64,000 nt of DNA from Maritimibacter dapengensis (GTDB taxonomy: Bacteria; Pseudomonadota; Alphaproteobacteria; Rhodobacterales; Rhodobacteraceae), in contig NZ_JAHUZE010000002.1 of the NCBI RefSeq assembly GCF_019218265.1, positions 124,001 through 188,000 on the forward strand, in the 5' to 3' direction. The position numbers and the translations under genes were made by a program. Below are positions 34,063-43,779 of this stretch, piece by piece. Under the pieces are notes generated by a model, which did no database searches, had not been told where the DNA came from, and saw only the letters and a list, made by a program, of their open reading frames with translations. How positions within the stretch are numbered: position 1 is the stretch's first letter; each line of letters begins with the position of its first letter.

Positions 34063-35522
34063 CAGAACGGCGCCTCCACCGCGCCCATGCGCACGTAGAC
34101 GGATTTGAGCTGGCTGTAATGCTCGATCGCGGCCTTGGAATTCTCGCGCCCGACGCCCGAGGCCTTGACCCCGCCGAAGGGCATTTCGACCGGTGCGTCG
34201 TTATAGGAGTTGATGAAACAGGTCCCTGCTTCGAGCTTCCCGATCACCCGGTGCGCCCGGGCGAAATCCTTTGTGAAAACGCCCGCCGAAAGCCCGTATT
34301 CGGTGTCGTTGGCGCGGGCGATCACCTCGTCCTCGCTTTCGAAATCGAGCACCGACAGGACCGGGCCGAAAATTTCCTCGCGCGCGATCGTCATGTCGTC
34401 GGTCACATCCGCGAAGATGGCCGGTTCGATCCAGAAGCCGGGCTTGTCGATCCGTTTACCGCCCGAGACCAGCCGCGCGCCTTCCTCGACGCCCTTGGCG
34501 ACGTAATTGAGCGTGATCTGAAGCTGCCCTTCGCTCACCATCGGGCCGAAATTCGTGGCCTCATCCAGGGGATCGCCGATCACCGCTGTCGCCAGCCGTT
34601 CCGAAAGGCGCGCGAGGAACGCCTCCTTGATGCCCTTCTGCACGAAGACGCGGGTGCCATTGGAGCAGATCTGCCCGGAGGAATAGAAATTCCCGAGGAT
34701 CGCGCCGCCCACGGCGTCTTCGAGATCGGCATCGTCGAAGATGACCAAGGGCGACTTGCCGCCCAGTTCCATCGTCACATGCTTCATCCCCTCGGCCGCG
34801 GCGGCATAGACCTTGCGCCCGGTCGGGACCGAGCCGGTCAGCGACACCTTGTTCACGCGCGGATCGGTGGAGAGCGGCCCGCCGACGGCGCCCGCGCCCT
34901 GCACGACGTTGAAAAGGCCGGCGGGCAGGCCTGCCTCGATCAGGATTTCCGCGAGCTTGAGCGCCGAGAGCGGTGTCGTCTCGGAAGGTTTGAACACCAT
35001 GGCGTTGCCGCAGGCGAGGGCGGGCGCGGCTTTCCAACACGCGATTTGGGTCGGGTAGTTCCAGGCGCCGAGACCCACGCACAGGCCAAGCGGCTCACGG
35101 ATCGTGTAGGCCCAGTCGCCGCCCGGAAGCGGGATATGCTCGCCCGTGAGCGACCCGGCCAGCCCGCCGAAGTATTCGAGCGCGTCCGCCCCGCTGGTCG
35201 CGTCGGCGACCGAGGTTTCCTGATAGGGCTTGCCGGTGTCCATTGTCTCCAACACCGACAGGTCGTGGTTGCGGTGGCGCAGGATGTCGGCGGCGCGCCG
35301 CAGCACGCGGCCCCGCTCCGTGCCCGACAGCGCCGCCCAGGCGCCTTGTGCCGCGCGCGCCGAGGTGATGGCCTCTTCGATCACCGCGGGGGTGGCTTCG
35401 TAGAGCGTCGCGATCACCTCGCCGGTCGCGGGGTAGATCACAGGCATTTCGGTGCCTGCCGTGTCCTCGACATAACGGCCATTGATGAAGTGGCTCGCCT
35501 CGGGCTGGGTCGGATAGGTCAT
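34062..35522 (-). CDS. betB: Betaine aldehyde dehydrogenase
   Basis: A 486-residue NAD(P)-dependent aldehyde dehydrogenase that converts betaine aldehyde to glycine betaine, an osmoprotectant. The catalytic Glu is in MELGGKSP and the Cys nucleophile in [12 protein letters not shown] (about residues 280-291); the start of the cofactor region is [20 protein letters not shown]. The ATG at 35522 follows GGAGACGGAC and makes the protein match BetB length. It is 23 bases downstream of betC. The ATGA overlap with betA shows coupled translation. Confidence 0.96.
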   Translation of the reverse strand: MTYPTQPEASHFINGRYVEDTAGTEMPVIYPATGEVIATLYEATPAVIEEAITSARAAQGAWAALSGTERGRVLRRAADILRHRNHDLSVLETMDTGKPYQETSVADATSGADALEYFGGLAGSLTGEHIPLPGGDWAYTIREPLGLCVGLGAWNYPTQIACWKAAPALACGNAMVFKPSETTPLSALKLAEILIEAGLPAGLFNVVQGAGAVGGPLSTDPRVNKVSLTGSVPTGRKVYAAAAEGMKHVTMELGGKSPLVIFDDADLEDAVGGAILGNFYSSGQICSNGTRVFVQKGIKEAFLARLSERLATAVIGDPLDEATNFGPMVSEGQLQITLNYVAKGVEEGARLVSGGKRIDKPGFWIEPAIFADVTDDMTIAREEIFGPVLSVLDFESEDEVIARANDTEYGLSAGVFTKDFARAHRVIGKLEAGTCFINSYNDAPVEMPFGGVKASGVGRENSKAAIEHYSQLKSVYVRMGAVEAPF

Positions 35523-35545
35523 GTCCGTCTCCGGTTCTGCGCGCG

Positions 35546-37060
35546 TCATTCGCCGCGCGGGTAGCGTTGGTTTTCCTCGACGACGTTCAGGTCCATGTGG
35601 TTGCGCATGTAGCGTTCCGAGGCCTTTTGCAGGGGTTGGTAATCCCATGGGTAATAGCCGCCTTCGCGCAGCGCCTCGTAGACGACCCAGCGCCGGGCCT
35701 GGCTTTCACGGACCTGCGCGTCGAACAGGTCTAGGTCCCAACGGGCATCTGCCATATCGCTGAAATACTTGAGCGTTTCCGCGTGGGCCGGATCGCCGGC
35801 GAGATTGGTCAATTCGTGAGGATCGGCTGCGAGGTCGAAGAGCTGGTCGGGGTCCAGCGCACAGCGTGTGAATTTCCACTGCCCTTCGCGCAGCGCGACC
35901 ATCGGCGCATAGGAGGCTTCGGCGGCATATTCCATCGCCACCGGCGCAGTGCGTGCTTCGCCCTTGCCGAGCGGCACGATGGTCTGGCCCTCGGTCCAGG
36001 GCGCGATTTCGGCGATACTGACACCCGCCAGATCGCAGAGCGTCGGGCACACGTCGACGTTCGACACCGGGGTCTCGACCAGACCCGGCGCCATCCCCGG
36101 CGCCGAGATCATCATCGGCACCCGGGCAGAGCCTTCGAAGAAGCTCATCTTGAACCACAACCCGCGTTCTCCGAGCATATCGCCATGGTCCGACACGAAC
36201 AGGATCACCGTGTCTTCGACCTGCCGCGTGCCTTCGAGCGCTTCCATGATCTCGCCGATCTTGTCGTCGAGATACGAGATGTTGGCGAAATAGGCGCGGC
36301 GGGATCGGCGGATGTCCTCATCCGAGATGTCGAAAGAGCGCCAGTCGTTGGCGTCGAAGATGCGTTTGGAATGGGGGTCGTGGTCCTCGTAATCCATCGC
36401 GGGCACGGTTGGTAGCAGGTGTTCGCAATCCTCATAGAGGTCCCAGTATTTCTTACGGGCGACGTAGGGATCGTGCGGGTGCGTGAAGCTGACCGTGAGC
36501 AGCCAGGGCCGCGCATCGTGCCCGCGCCCGAGGTCGTAGACCTTGCGCGTGGCGTGATAGGCGACTTCGTCGTCGTATTCCATCTGGTTCGAGATCTCGG
36601 CCACGCCCGCACCGGTCACGGAGCCAAGGTTGTGATACCACCAATCGATCCGCTCGCCCGGTTTGCGGTAATCCGGCGTCCAGCCGAAATCGGCCGGGTA
36701 GATGTCGGTGGTCAGGCGTTCTTCGAAGCCGTGTAGTTGATCGGGTCCGACGAAGTGCATCTTGCCGGACAGGCAAGTCTGATACCCGGCCCGCCGCAGA
36801 TGGTGGGCGAAGGTCGGAATGTCGGCGGCGAACTCGGCGGCGTTGTCGTAGACACGCGACCGAAAGGGCAGGAGACCGGACATGAAACTCGCCCGCCCTG
36901 GCGCGCACAGCGGCGAAGCGGTGTAGCAGTTCTTGAACCGGGTCGAGCGGGCCGCCAGTTTCTTCAGGTTCGGGGCATGGAGCCAGTCGGCCGGCCCGTC
37001 GGGAAACAGGGTGCCGTTCAGTTGGTCCACCATGATGATCAGGATGTTGGGTTGCGTCAT
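35546..37060 (-). CDS. betC: Choline-sulfatase
   Basis: A 504-residue arylsulfatase-fold enzyme that cleaves choline-O-sulfate to choline and sulfate. The sulfatase signature is [14 protein letters not shown] (about residues 50-63), with Cys in CxPxR that must be converted to formylglycine by a maturase encoded elsewhere. The N-terminal metal motif is [10 protein letters not shown]. The C-terminal choline-sulfatase domain ([20 protein letters not shown]) is present. With betB and betA it gives a complete route from choline-O-sulfate to glycine betaine. It overlaps betI by four bases. Confidence 0.96.
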   Translation of the reverse strand: MTQPNILIIMVDQLNGTLFPDGPADWLHAPNLKKLAARSTRFKNCYTASPLCAPGRASFMSGLLPFRSRVYDNAAEFAADIPTFAHHLRRAGYQTCLSGKMHFVGPDQLHGFEERLTTDIYPADFGWTPDYRKPGERIDWWYHNLGSVTGAGVAEISNQMEYDDEVAYHATRKVYDLGRGHDARPWLLTVSFTHPHDPYVARKKYWDLYEDCEHLLPTVPAMDYEDHDPHSKRIFDANDWRSFDISDEDIRRSRRAYFANISYLDDKIGEIMEALEGTRQVEDTVILFVSDHGDMLGERGLWFKMSFFEGSARVPMMISAPGMAPGLVETPVSNVDVCPTLCDLAGVSIAEIAPWTEGQTIVPLGKGEARTAPVAMEYAAEASYAPMVALREGQWKFTRCALDPDQLFDLAADPHELTNLAGDPAHAETLKYFSDMADARWDLDLFDAQVRESQARRWVVYEALREGGYYPWDYQPLQKASERYMRNHMDLNVVEENQRYPRGE

Positions 37061-37644
37061 GTCTTGCCTCCCTCGGCCAGAGCCGTGTCGATATAATTCA
37101 GAAGAATCCCGAGCGCGTGGTCGCCGTCGAGCGGGTCGTCGCGCAGGGCTTGCCTGATATACATCCCGTCGATCATGGCGGCGAGACCATGTGTCAGCGT
37201 TTCCGGGTCACGTGCCCCGACCAGTCTCAGCCCGTGCAGGAGGTTCGCACGCAGCCTGCGTTGATAAATCGTCAGGAGCCGCCGTGCCTCCGGCGATTTC
37301 TGTGCCTGCACGTAGAAGTTCATCCAGGCGGACACCATGTCGGGGCGGAACTGCGTGGCGGTGAAGCTCGCCCGCACGATTGCCTCGATTCGGGCGCGGG
37401 GCGTGGTGGCCATCGCGAGCGCGCCGCGCACCTCGGCCCCGTAGAGCGACAGGATATGGCGCATCGACGCCGCGAAGAGGTGATCCTTTGACCCGAAATA
37501 ATGGTGCGCGAGCGCGCTGGAAATCCCCGCGCGCTTGGCGATCTGGCTCACGGTCACGTCCAGTGTTCCCCGCTCGCCAATCTCGTGTATGGTCGCTTCG
37601 ACGAGTTCGAGGCGGCGTTTGGGTTCCATCCCGATCTTTGGCAT
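37057..37644 (-). CDS. betI: TetR family choline-responsive repressor
   Basis: A 195-residue TetR-type repressor, BetI, which senses choline and controls betaine synthesis. The HTH lies in residues 25-58 (GTLDVTVSQIAKRAGISSAL, then AHHYFGSKDHLF). The BetI family match rests on MPKIGMEPKRRLELVEATIHEIG and the length. It is the first gene of betICBA. An 18-base inverted repeat 47 bases upstream is a likely operator, shared with the divergent binding protein gene. Confidence 0.94.
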   Translation of the reverse strand: MPKIGMEPKRRLELVEATIHEIGERGTLDVTVSQIAKRAGISSALAHHYFGSKDHLFAASMRHILSLYGAEVRGALAMATTPRARIEAIVRASFTATQFRPDMVSAWMNFYVQAQKSPEARRLLTIYQRRLRANLLHGLRLVGARDPETLTHGLAAMIDGMYIRQALRDDPLDGDHALGILLNYIDTALAEGGKT

Positions 37645-37690
37645 AGTGTCACCGTCTCGAGGCGTTGCAGGAAGCCTCGGAATATGCTTG

Positions 37691-37708
37691 ATTGACTCAT
37701 CAGTCAAT
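37691..37708. promoter_or_regulatory. Predicted BetI operator
   Basis: ATTGACT (37691-37697) and AGTCAAT (37702-37708) form a perfect seven-base inverted repeat around CATC. It agrees with the TTGAYTG-like BetI sites reported in proteobacteria, to the extent recalled. It lies between betI and the divergent binding protein gene, so BetI could control both. Confidence 0.7.
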
Positions 37709-37740
37709 AAAAACCGAGAACCATGAACAGGGAGAGGACC

Positions 37741-39300
37741 ATGTCCATCATCAAAGGCGGGATGCTCGATCGCCGCGGATTTCTGAAGACCACGGCGGCC
37801 GGTGCTGTCGCCGCAACGCTGCCGCTTAACATGGCGCTGGCACAGCCGAAAAAGGGCGGCACGATGCGGTTCGGCATCGCGCATGGGTCGTCCACGGACA
37901 CGCTCGATCCGGCGACCTATGAAAACAGCTTCACCACCTCGCTGTCGCATGGTCTGCACACCCGCCTGACCGAAGTCGCCGCCGATGGCACCATCGTGCC
38001 GGAACTGGCCGAAAGCTGGGAAGCCTCGGACGACGCGACCGAATGGCGTTTCAAGGTGCGCAAGGGAGTGCAATTCCACTCGGGCAAGGACGTCACGCTC
38101 GATGACGTCGTGGCGTCGGTGAACTACCACCGGGGCGAAGCATCGACCTCTGCCGCCAAGCCGATCGTGGAGCCGATCTCGGACATCACGACCGAAGGCG
38201 ACGATACGGTCATTTTCACCCTGCAGGGTCCGAACGCCGACTTCCCCTTCGTCCTGTCCGATTATCACATCGTCATTTTGCCTTCCTCGGACGGCACGGT
38301 GGACTGGCGCTCGGGCGATGGGGCAGGGTCCTACAAACTCGTCGAGTTCAATGCTGGCGTTTCAGCGATCTTCGAGCGGAACGAGAACTACTTTCAGGAC
38401 GACCGGGGCTTTTTCGACCGGATCGAGATGCTGTCGCTGGTCGACCAGAACGCGCGCACGACGGCGCTCGTGTCCGGCGACGTTGACGCCATCGACCGGC
38501 TCGATCTCAAGACCGTCGGTCTTCTGGGTCGCTCGAACCCGGAGATCCTCGTCCAGTCCGTGCCGGGCAACCTGCACTACACCTTCGCGATGGACACGCG
38601 GGCCGATCCGTTCTCGGACAACAATGTTCGCCTTGCGCTGAAATACGCGATCAACCGCGAGGAACTGGTCGAGAAAATCCTGTTCGGCTACGGCACCGTG
38701 GGCAACGACCACCCGATCGGTCGCGGTCAGCGCTTCTTCAATGACGAGCTGGAGCAGACGTCTTACGACCCGGACAAGGCCAAGTTCCACCTCAAGGAAG
38801 CCGGTCTCGACAACCTGAGCGTCAAGCTTTCGGCCGCAGATGCCGCCTTCTCGGGCGCTGTGGATGCCGCCGTTCTGTACCAGAACGCCGCCGCCGCAGC
38901 CGGGATCGACATCGAAGTTGTGCGCGAACCGAACGATGGTTACTGGTCCGACGTATGGATGAAAAAGCCGTTCTCGGCGGTCTATTGGTCCGGTCGCGTG
39001 GTCGAGGATCAGGCCTTCACCACTGTTTATCAGACCGGCGCGTCATGGAACGACACCTTCTGGTCCAATGCCCGCTTCGACGAATTGCTCATCAAGGCGC
39101 GGGGGGAACTGGACGAGGCCAAGCGCCGCGAGATGTATTACGAGATGCAGGCGATCCTGAACCAGGAAGGCGGCCCGGTGATCCCGATGTTCGCCAACTG
39201 GGTTTTCGCCCATAGCGACAAGGTGGCCCACCCCGAAGTCATGGGGTCCAACTGGGACGTCGACGGTATGCGCTGGATGGAGCGCTGGTGGTTCGCCTGA
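37741..39300 (+). CDS. ABC transporter substrate-binding protein, peptide/nickel family, Tat-exported
   Basis: A 519-residue SBP_bac_5 family protein with a twin-arginine signal (DRRGFLKTTAAGAVAATLPL, about residues 10-29) and a cleavage site after LALA-like residues. The domain begins GGTMRFGIAHGSSTDTLDP, and the ALKYAINREELVEKILFG block is typical. Members bind peptides, nickel, or other small cations and amines. No permease or ATPase gene lies within 10 kb on either side, so it is an orphan here. Divergence from betICBA suggests it binds choline, choline-O-sulfate or betaine. GAGAGGACC lies before the ATG at 37741. Confidence 0.9.
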   Translation: MSIIKGGMLDRRGFLKTTAAGAVAATLPLNMALAQPKKGGTMRFGIAHGSSTDTLDPATYENSFTTSLSHGLHTRLTEVAADGTIVPELAESWEASDDATEWRFKVRKGVQFHSGKDVTLDDVVASVNYHRGEASTSAAKPIVEPISDITTEGDDTVIFTLQGPNADFPFVLSDYHIVILPSSDGTVDWRSGDGAGSYKLVEFNAGVSAIFERNENYFQDDRGFFDRIEMLSLVDQNARTTALVSGDVDAIDRLDLKTVGLLGRSNPEILVQSVPGNLHYTFAMDTRADPFSDNNVRLALKYAINREELVEKILFGYGTVGNDHPIGRGQRFFNDELEQTSYDPDKAKFHLKEAGLDNLSVKLSAADAAFSGAVDAAVLYQNAAAAAGIDIEVVREPNDGYWSDVWMKKPFSAVYWSGRVVEDQAFTTVYQTGASWNDTFWSNARFDELLIKARGELDEAKRREMYYEMQAILNQEGGPVIPMFANWVFAHSDKVAHPEVMGSNWDVDGMRWMERWWFA

Positions 39301-39317
39301 TCCACGACTGAGACCTG

Positions 39318-39349
39318 CACCCGAGCGCTGGACGTGCGCTCGGGTGTTT
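39318..39349 (+). terminator. Terminator of the binding protein gene
   Basis: CACCCGAGCGC (39318-39328) pairs with GCGCTCGGGTG (39336-39346) around a seven-base loop, then TTT. It is 18 bases after the stop at 39300. Confidence 0.8.
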
Positions 39350-39462
39350 GCCGGCCCTCGCTCTCCCCGGCGCAGGCACATGGCGCAAAGGCACTGGCCC
39401 TGACGGTCCATGACCGTTAGAAGTCGGGCAGCACGTGCATTTTTTCGTGTCCGGGGATAACT

Positions 39463-40563
39463 ATGACCAAACATACAAGTCCGAAGCCGCAACCCGGCAT
39501 TCTGGACATCAGATTATACGAAAGCGGCGCCGCGAAGGTCGATGGCGTCGACAACGTCGTCAAGCTCAGCTCCAATGAAAACCCGCTCGGCCCCTCCGAA
39601 GCGGCCTTGAAAGCCTACAAGCGCGCCGGGCATGAGCTGCATCGCTACCCGAACACCGATCATAGGTCCCTTCGCAACGCCATCGGCGAGGTTCACGGTC
39701 TCGACCCCGACCGGATCATCTGCGGCGTCGGCTCGGACGAGATCATCACCTTCCTGTGTCAGGCCTATGCGGGGCCGGGGGATGAAGTGATCTACACCGA
39801 GCATGGGTTTTCCATGTACAAGATCTCCGCGCTCGCCGCGGGGGCGACCCCGGTCAAGGTGGCCGAACGCGACCGTACGGTCGACGTGGACGAAATCCTT
39901 GCGGGCGTGACGAAAAAAACCCGGCTCATCTTTATCGCGAACCCGGCGAACCCGACGTCCACGATGGTCGGAAAGAAGGAATTGTCGCGGCTTGCACGGG
40001 AGCTTCCGTCCGAGGTCGTGCTGGTGCTCGATGGTGCTTACGCGGAATACGTGGACGGTTTCGATGGTGGCGCATCCATCGTGGACGCCTTCACCAACGT
40101 GGTGATGACCCGCACGTTCTCGAAAATCTACGGGCTTGGCGGACTTCGGATCGGCTGGGGCTATGCTCCGAAAGACATCATCGACGTGCTGAACCGCGTG
40201 CGCGGGCCGTTCAACCTCTCGACCACGCAGCTCGACGTGGCCGAGGCCGCGGTGCGCGATCAGGATCACGTCGAGAAATGCCGCACCGAAAACGCGCGCC
40301 TCCGCGCCTGGCTCGCCGAGGCGCTGGCGGAACATGGCGTGCCTTCGGATACCTCTTGCGCGAATTTCGTGCTGGCCCGGTTCCATGACGAGGCCGAGGC
40401 TGGCGTCGTCGATGAGCATCTGAAATCCAACGGTATCATCGTGCGTCGGGTCGGGGGTTACGGGCTTCCGCATTGTCTCAGGATCACGGTGGGGGATGAG
40501 CCGTCCTGCCGCCGGGTCGCGCACCTGATCGGTGAGATCAAAGGGGTCCATGTCGATGCCTGA
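39463..40563 (+). CDS. hisC: Histidinol-phosphate aminotransferase
   Basis: A 366-residue class I/II PLP aminotransferase. The N-terminal [20 protein letters not shown] (about residues 32-51) and the PLP lysine in [20 protein letters not shown] (about 211-230) fit HisC, which makes L-histidinol phosphate from imidazole acetol phosphate in the seventh step of histidine synthesis. Many alphaproteobacterial HisC enzymes also act on aromatic amino acids, and here the following gene is a prephenate/arogenate dehydrogenase, so a shared role in tyrosine synthesis is plausible. It overlaps the next gene by 14 bases. Confidence 0.93.
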   Translation: MTKHTSPKPQPGILDIRLYESGAAKVDGVDNVVKLSSNENPLGPSEAALKAYKRAGHELHRYPNTDHRSLRNAIGEVHGLDPDRIICGVGSDEIITFLCQAYAGPGDEVIYTEHGFSMYKISALAAGATPVKVAERDRTVDVDEILAGVTKKTRLIFIANPANPTSTMVGKKELSRLARELPSEVVLVLDGAYAEYVDGFDGGASIVDAFTNVVMTRTFSKIYGLGGLRIGWGYAPKDIIDVLNRVRGPFNLSTTQLDVAEAAVRDQDHVEKCRTENARLRAWLAEALAEHGVPSDTSCANFVLARFHDEAEAGVVDEHLKSNGIIVRRVGGYGLPHCLRITVGDEPSCRRVAHLIGEIKGVHVDA

Positions 40564-41479
40564 TGCGCCGCTTTACGAGCGCGTCGCGTTCATCGGTCTG
40601 GGCCTGATCGCGGGGTCCATGGCCCACGCGATGCGGCGTGGCGGGCTTGTGGGCGAGACGGTCGGAACCGCTCGGTCCGCCGACACGCGCGACGTTGCGC
40701 GCGAGATCGGCCTCGTGGACCGTGTCGTCGACAGTGCCGCCGAGGCGGTCGAGGGCGCGGACCTTGTCGTGCTGGCCGTGCCCGTTGGTGCGATGGGCGG
40801 CGTGGCGGAAGAGATCGGCCCCAAACTCGCGCCCGGGGCGACCGTCACCGACGTCGGCTCGGTCAAGCGCGCCGTGATCGAGGCGGTTGGGCCGCATATC
40901 CCGGAGGGCGTCCATTTCATCCCCGCGCACCCTCTTGCAGGGACCGAGCATTCCGGGCCACGCTCGGGCTTTGCCACCCTGTTCGACAACCGCTTCACGC
41001 TCATCGTCCCGTCCGAAGGCTCGGACCGAGATGCGGTGGGTCGGCTGGAGACGCTTTGGCAGGGAATGGGCGCACATACGGAAGAGATGGATGCGGATCA
41101 CCACGACCTCGTGCTCGCCGTGACCAGCCATACGCCGCACCTGATCGCCTATACGATGGTCGGCGTCGCCGACGATCTGCGCCGCGTGACCGACAGCGAA
41201 GTCATCAAGTATTCCGCTGCTGGCTTTCGGGATTTCACCCGTATCGCGGCTTCGGACCCGACCATGTGGCGCGACGTTTTCCTGCACAACAAGGACGCAA
41301 CTCTGGAGATCCTTGGCCGGTTCACGGAAGAACTTTTCGCACTTCAAAGGGCCATCCGGACCGGTGATGGTGACCAGTTGTTTGACTATTTCACACATAC
41401 CCGGGAAATCCGGCGCGGCATCATCGAGGCTGGTCAGGACACCGACGCGCCGGATTTCGGACGGGCGAAAACGAAATGA
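40550..41479 (+). CDS. tyrC: Prephenate/arogenate dehydrogenase
   Basis: A 309-residue TyrA-family enzyme that oxidatively decarboxylates prephenate or arogenate for tyrosine synthesis. The Rossmann loop is [17 protein letters not shown] (about residues 13-29), with D-G-S-V ([12 protein letters not shown], about 104-115) and [14 protein letters not shown], a TyrA signature. It is fused to no mutase domain. The ATG at 40550 follows AAAGGGG and lies inside the hisC end, and 40556 is an alternative. Whether the substrate is prephenate or arogenate is not decided by sequence. Confidence 0.9.
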   Translation: MSMPDAPLYERVAFIGLGLIAGSMAHAMRRGGLVGETVGTARSADTRDVAREIGLVDRVVDSAAEAVEGADLVVLAVPVGAMGGVAEEIGPKLAPGATVTDVGSVKRAVIEAVGPHIPEGVHFIPAHPLAGTEHSGPRSGFATLFDNRFTLIVPSEGSDRDAVGRLETLWQGMGAHTEEMDADHHDLVLAVTSHTPHLIAYTMVGVADDLRRVTDSEVIKYSAAGFRDFTRIAASDPTMWRDVFLHNKDATLEILGRFTEELFALQRAIRTGDGDQLFDYFTHTREIRRGIIEAGQDTDAPDFGRAKTK

Positions 41480-42363
41480 TGCGCGGGGCGATCATCGTCC
41501 TGCTCCTTGCGGGCCAGGCGGCGCTCGCCGAAGCGCCGGAACGCTCGCCGTTTCCGCCCGAACGCCCGGGCACAGGACCGGCGGCGACGCAAACGCCCAT
41601 CGAGACGCCCGAGGCGGGCGACCCGGTCGAGGCCTTCCTCGACGACATTTTCCGCCCCCGCAAACGCCCGACCGAAACGCAGGTGGTGCAACGGACCGCA
41701 GCGGCGACCAGCGCCACACGCAGTGCGGTCGCACGTTCGGCGGCACCGCCCGAACGCCCCGAGAACCTGCAACGGCGCAACACGGTTCAGCGCACCGGGC
41801 TCGCCGCGATCTTTCAGAACACGCAGCGTGAGACTACCGCGAAAGGGTCTGTTTGCGGGGTAAACACGATCAAGGGCGTAAAGCTTCAATCGATTCCGGG
41901 CCGGATCAAGGGCTGCGGCGTGGCCGAGCCGGTCAAGGTAGTGTCGGTCGCCGGCATTTCGCTCAGCACACCGATCACCACGGAATGCTCAACCGCGGTC
42001 GCGCTCGATACCTGGGTGCGCTACGCGGTGATCCCGACCGTGGGGAAACTCGGTGGAGGTGTCTCCGGTCTGTACATCATGGCAAGTTACGCCTGCCGCA
42101 CCCGCAACAACCAACGCGGCGCGAAAGTCTCGGAACATGGCAAGGGCCGCGCGGTGGATGTCGGCGGGATCATCCTCAAGAACGGCGAACGGTTATCAGT
42201 GTTGGACGATTGGAGTTCGCAGCACGGACAGATCATGAAGAGCCTGCACAAACAGGCGTGCGGGAACTTCGGCACCGTCCTTGGCCCGAATTCCGACCGT
42301 TTCCACCGCAATCATTTCCACTTCGACACCGCGAGCTACCGCTCAGGTGCATACTGCAGATAA
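41476..42363 (+). CDS. Extensin-like C-terminal domain protein, exported
   Basis: A 295-residue protein with a signal peptide ([17 protein letters not shown]) followed by a Pro-rich, Ala-rich linker (residues 20-115) and an extensin-like C-terminal domain. That domain has metallopeptidase-like features: SEHGKGRAVDVGG (about residues 222-234) and HRNHFHFD (about 277-284), the HxxxxxxxD / HxH pattern of the M15-like peptidase fold. It may trim peptidoglycan in the periplasm; activity is unproven. Its start overlaps the tyrC stop (ATGA), so it is part of the hisC transcript. Confidence 0.85.
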   Translation: MMRGAIIVLLLAGQAALAEAPERSPFPPERPGTGPAATQTPIETPEAGDPVEAFLDDIFRPRKRPTETQVVQRTAAATSATRSAVARSAAPPERPENLQRRNTVQRTGLAAIFQNTQRETTAKGSVCGVNTIKGVKLQSIPGRIKGCGVAEPVKVVSVAGISLSTPITTECSTAVALDTWVRYAVIPTVGKLGGGVSGLYIMASYACRTRNNQRGAKVSEHGKGRAVDVGGIILKNGERLSVLDDWSSQHGQIMKSLHKQACGNFGTVLGPNSDRFHRNHFHFDTASYRSGAYCR

Positions 42364-42372
42364 GAGGCTCAC

Positions 42373-43497
42373 ATGGCGCTGCGCAACGATATCGACCCGG
42401 ATGGCTTGCTCGAATTTTCGGTGGTCTTCACCGACCGCTCGCTGAACCATATGTCAAAGGCGTTCCAGCAGGTGATGCGCGATATCGCCGAGGGGCTGTG
42501 CGACGTCTACAACGCCGATCACGTCGCGGTGGTGCCGGGCGGGGGAACCTATGCGATGGAAGCGGTGGCGCGGCAATTCGCGACCGGCAAGTCCGCGCTG
42601 GTGATCCGCAACGGGTTCTTTTCTTACCGCTGGAGCCAGATTTTCGAGGCCGGGTCGATCCCTGCCGAGGAAACCGTGGTGATGGCGCGGCGTACAGGTA
42701 ACGGCACGACAGACCCCTTCGCACCGGCCCCGATCGAGGAGGTCGTGGCGAAGATCGAAGAGGTGAAGCCGGACGTGGTCTTCGCCCCGCACGTGGAAAC
42801 GGCGAGCGGCATCATCCTGCCCGACGACTACATCCGCGCCGTGACCGAGGCGGTCCACGCCAATGGCGGGCTGTTCGTGCTCGATTGCATCGCGTCCGGA
42901 ACGATCTGGGCCGATATGAAGGCATTGGGCGTCGACGTGCTGATCTCGGCCCCTCAAAAGGGATGGTCGGCGCAGCCGTCGGCGGGCCTTGTGATGATGA
43001 ACGAGGCGGCGCTGGCCGCGGCGAAAGAGGCGCATTCGACTTCCTTCGCCATCGACCTCGGCAAGTGGATCAACATCATGGAAGCCTACCTTTCGGGCGG
43101 CCATGCCTATCACGCGACCATGCCGACCGACGCGCTTCGTGCGTTCCGGGACGCGATGGTCGAGACGCGGGACTATGGGTTCGAGAAACTCAAGGCGGCC
43201 CAGTGGGAGCAGGGCGAGCGGGTGCGCGCGCTGTTGGCGGACCGTGGGTTCAAATCCGTGGCAGCCAAGGGCTTTGAGGCCCCCGGCGTGGTCGTGGTCT
43301 ATACCGACAATCCGGAGTTCCAGACCGGGCGCGCCTTCCTGGGCGAGGGCGTGCAGATCGCGGCAGGTGTGCCACTGATGATCGGGGAGGGCGATGGCTA
43401 CAAGAGTTTCCGGCTCGGCCTGTTCGGGCTGGACAAGCTCTACGACGTGGACGCGTCAGTCGCCCGTCTCGCTTCTGCTCTCGACGCCGTGAGCTAG
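42373..43497 (+). CDS. Class V aminotransferase (alanine-glyoxylate type)
   Basis: A 374-residue PLP aminotransferase of class V. It has VVPGGGTYAMEAVARQFATG near residues 54-73, VFAPHVETASGIILPDD (about 137-153) and the PLP lysine in LISAPQKGWSAQPSAGLVMM (about 193-212). This resembles AGXT/serine-pyruvate-type enzymes. The substrate pair cannot be read from sequence. It begins nine bases after the extensin gene and ends in a CTAG shared with the next gene on the other strand. Neighbours in the same unit suggest amino acid metabolism. Confidence 0.86.
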   Translation: MALRNDIDPDGLLEFSVVFTDRSLNHMSKAFQQVMRDIAEGLCDVYNADHVAVVPGGGTYAMEAVARQFATGKSALVIRNGFFSYRWSQIFEAGSIPAEETVVMARRTGNGTTDPFAPAPIEEVVAKIEEVKPDVVFAPHVETASGIILPDDYIRAVTEAVHANGGLFVLDCIASGTIWADMKALGVDVLISAPQKGWSAQPSAGLVMMNEAALAAAKEAHSTSFAIDLGKWINIMEAYLSGGHAYHATMPTDALRAFRDAMVETRDYGFEKLKAAQWEQGERVRALLADRGFKSVAAKGFEAPGVVVVYTDNPEFQTGRAFLGEGVQIAAGVPLMIGEGDGYKSFRLGLFGLDKLYDVDASVARLASALDAVS

Positions 43498-43682
43498 CGC
43501 CCGAGCGTCAGTGCGATAAGGATGACGAAAACGACGGGAGTGGCGATGACCATCGTCAGGCCGACCCCCGCGAGACCGGTAAGGACGTAAGCGGCGGCAA
43601 GCACTGCGACGATCAGGGCAGCGATAGCGAAGGCCCATTTGGTCGCTTTGCTTTCGTCGAAGGCTGGGGTTTCATTGCTCAT
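43494..43682 (-). CDS. 62-residue membrane protein with two helices
   Basis: A 62-residue protein (MSNETPAFDESKATKWAFAI...) with a polar, acidic N-terminus and two hydrophobic segments (about residues 16-35 and 38-58). The second ends LTLGR. AGGAGAC precedes the ATG. It is convergent with the aminotransferase gene, and their stop codons overlap in CTAG. I do not recognise a family. It reads like a small inner-membrane protein; function unknown. Confidence 0.7.
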   Translation of the reverse strand: MSNETPAFDESKATKWAFAIAALIVAVLAAAYVLTGLAGVGLTMVIATPVVFVILIALTLGR

Positions 43683-43779
43683 GTCGAGGTCTCCTGTTCG
43701 CAGTTTCAGGAGACCTTACCTAGTCGATTTAGATGAATCTGAAATGTGCCTTTGCGCCGCGCGTCAGGCTGTCGCAGGC

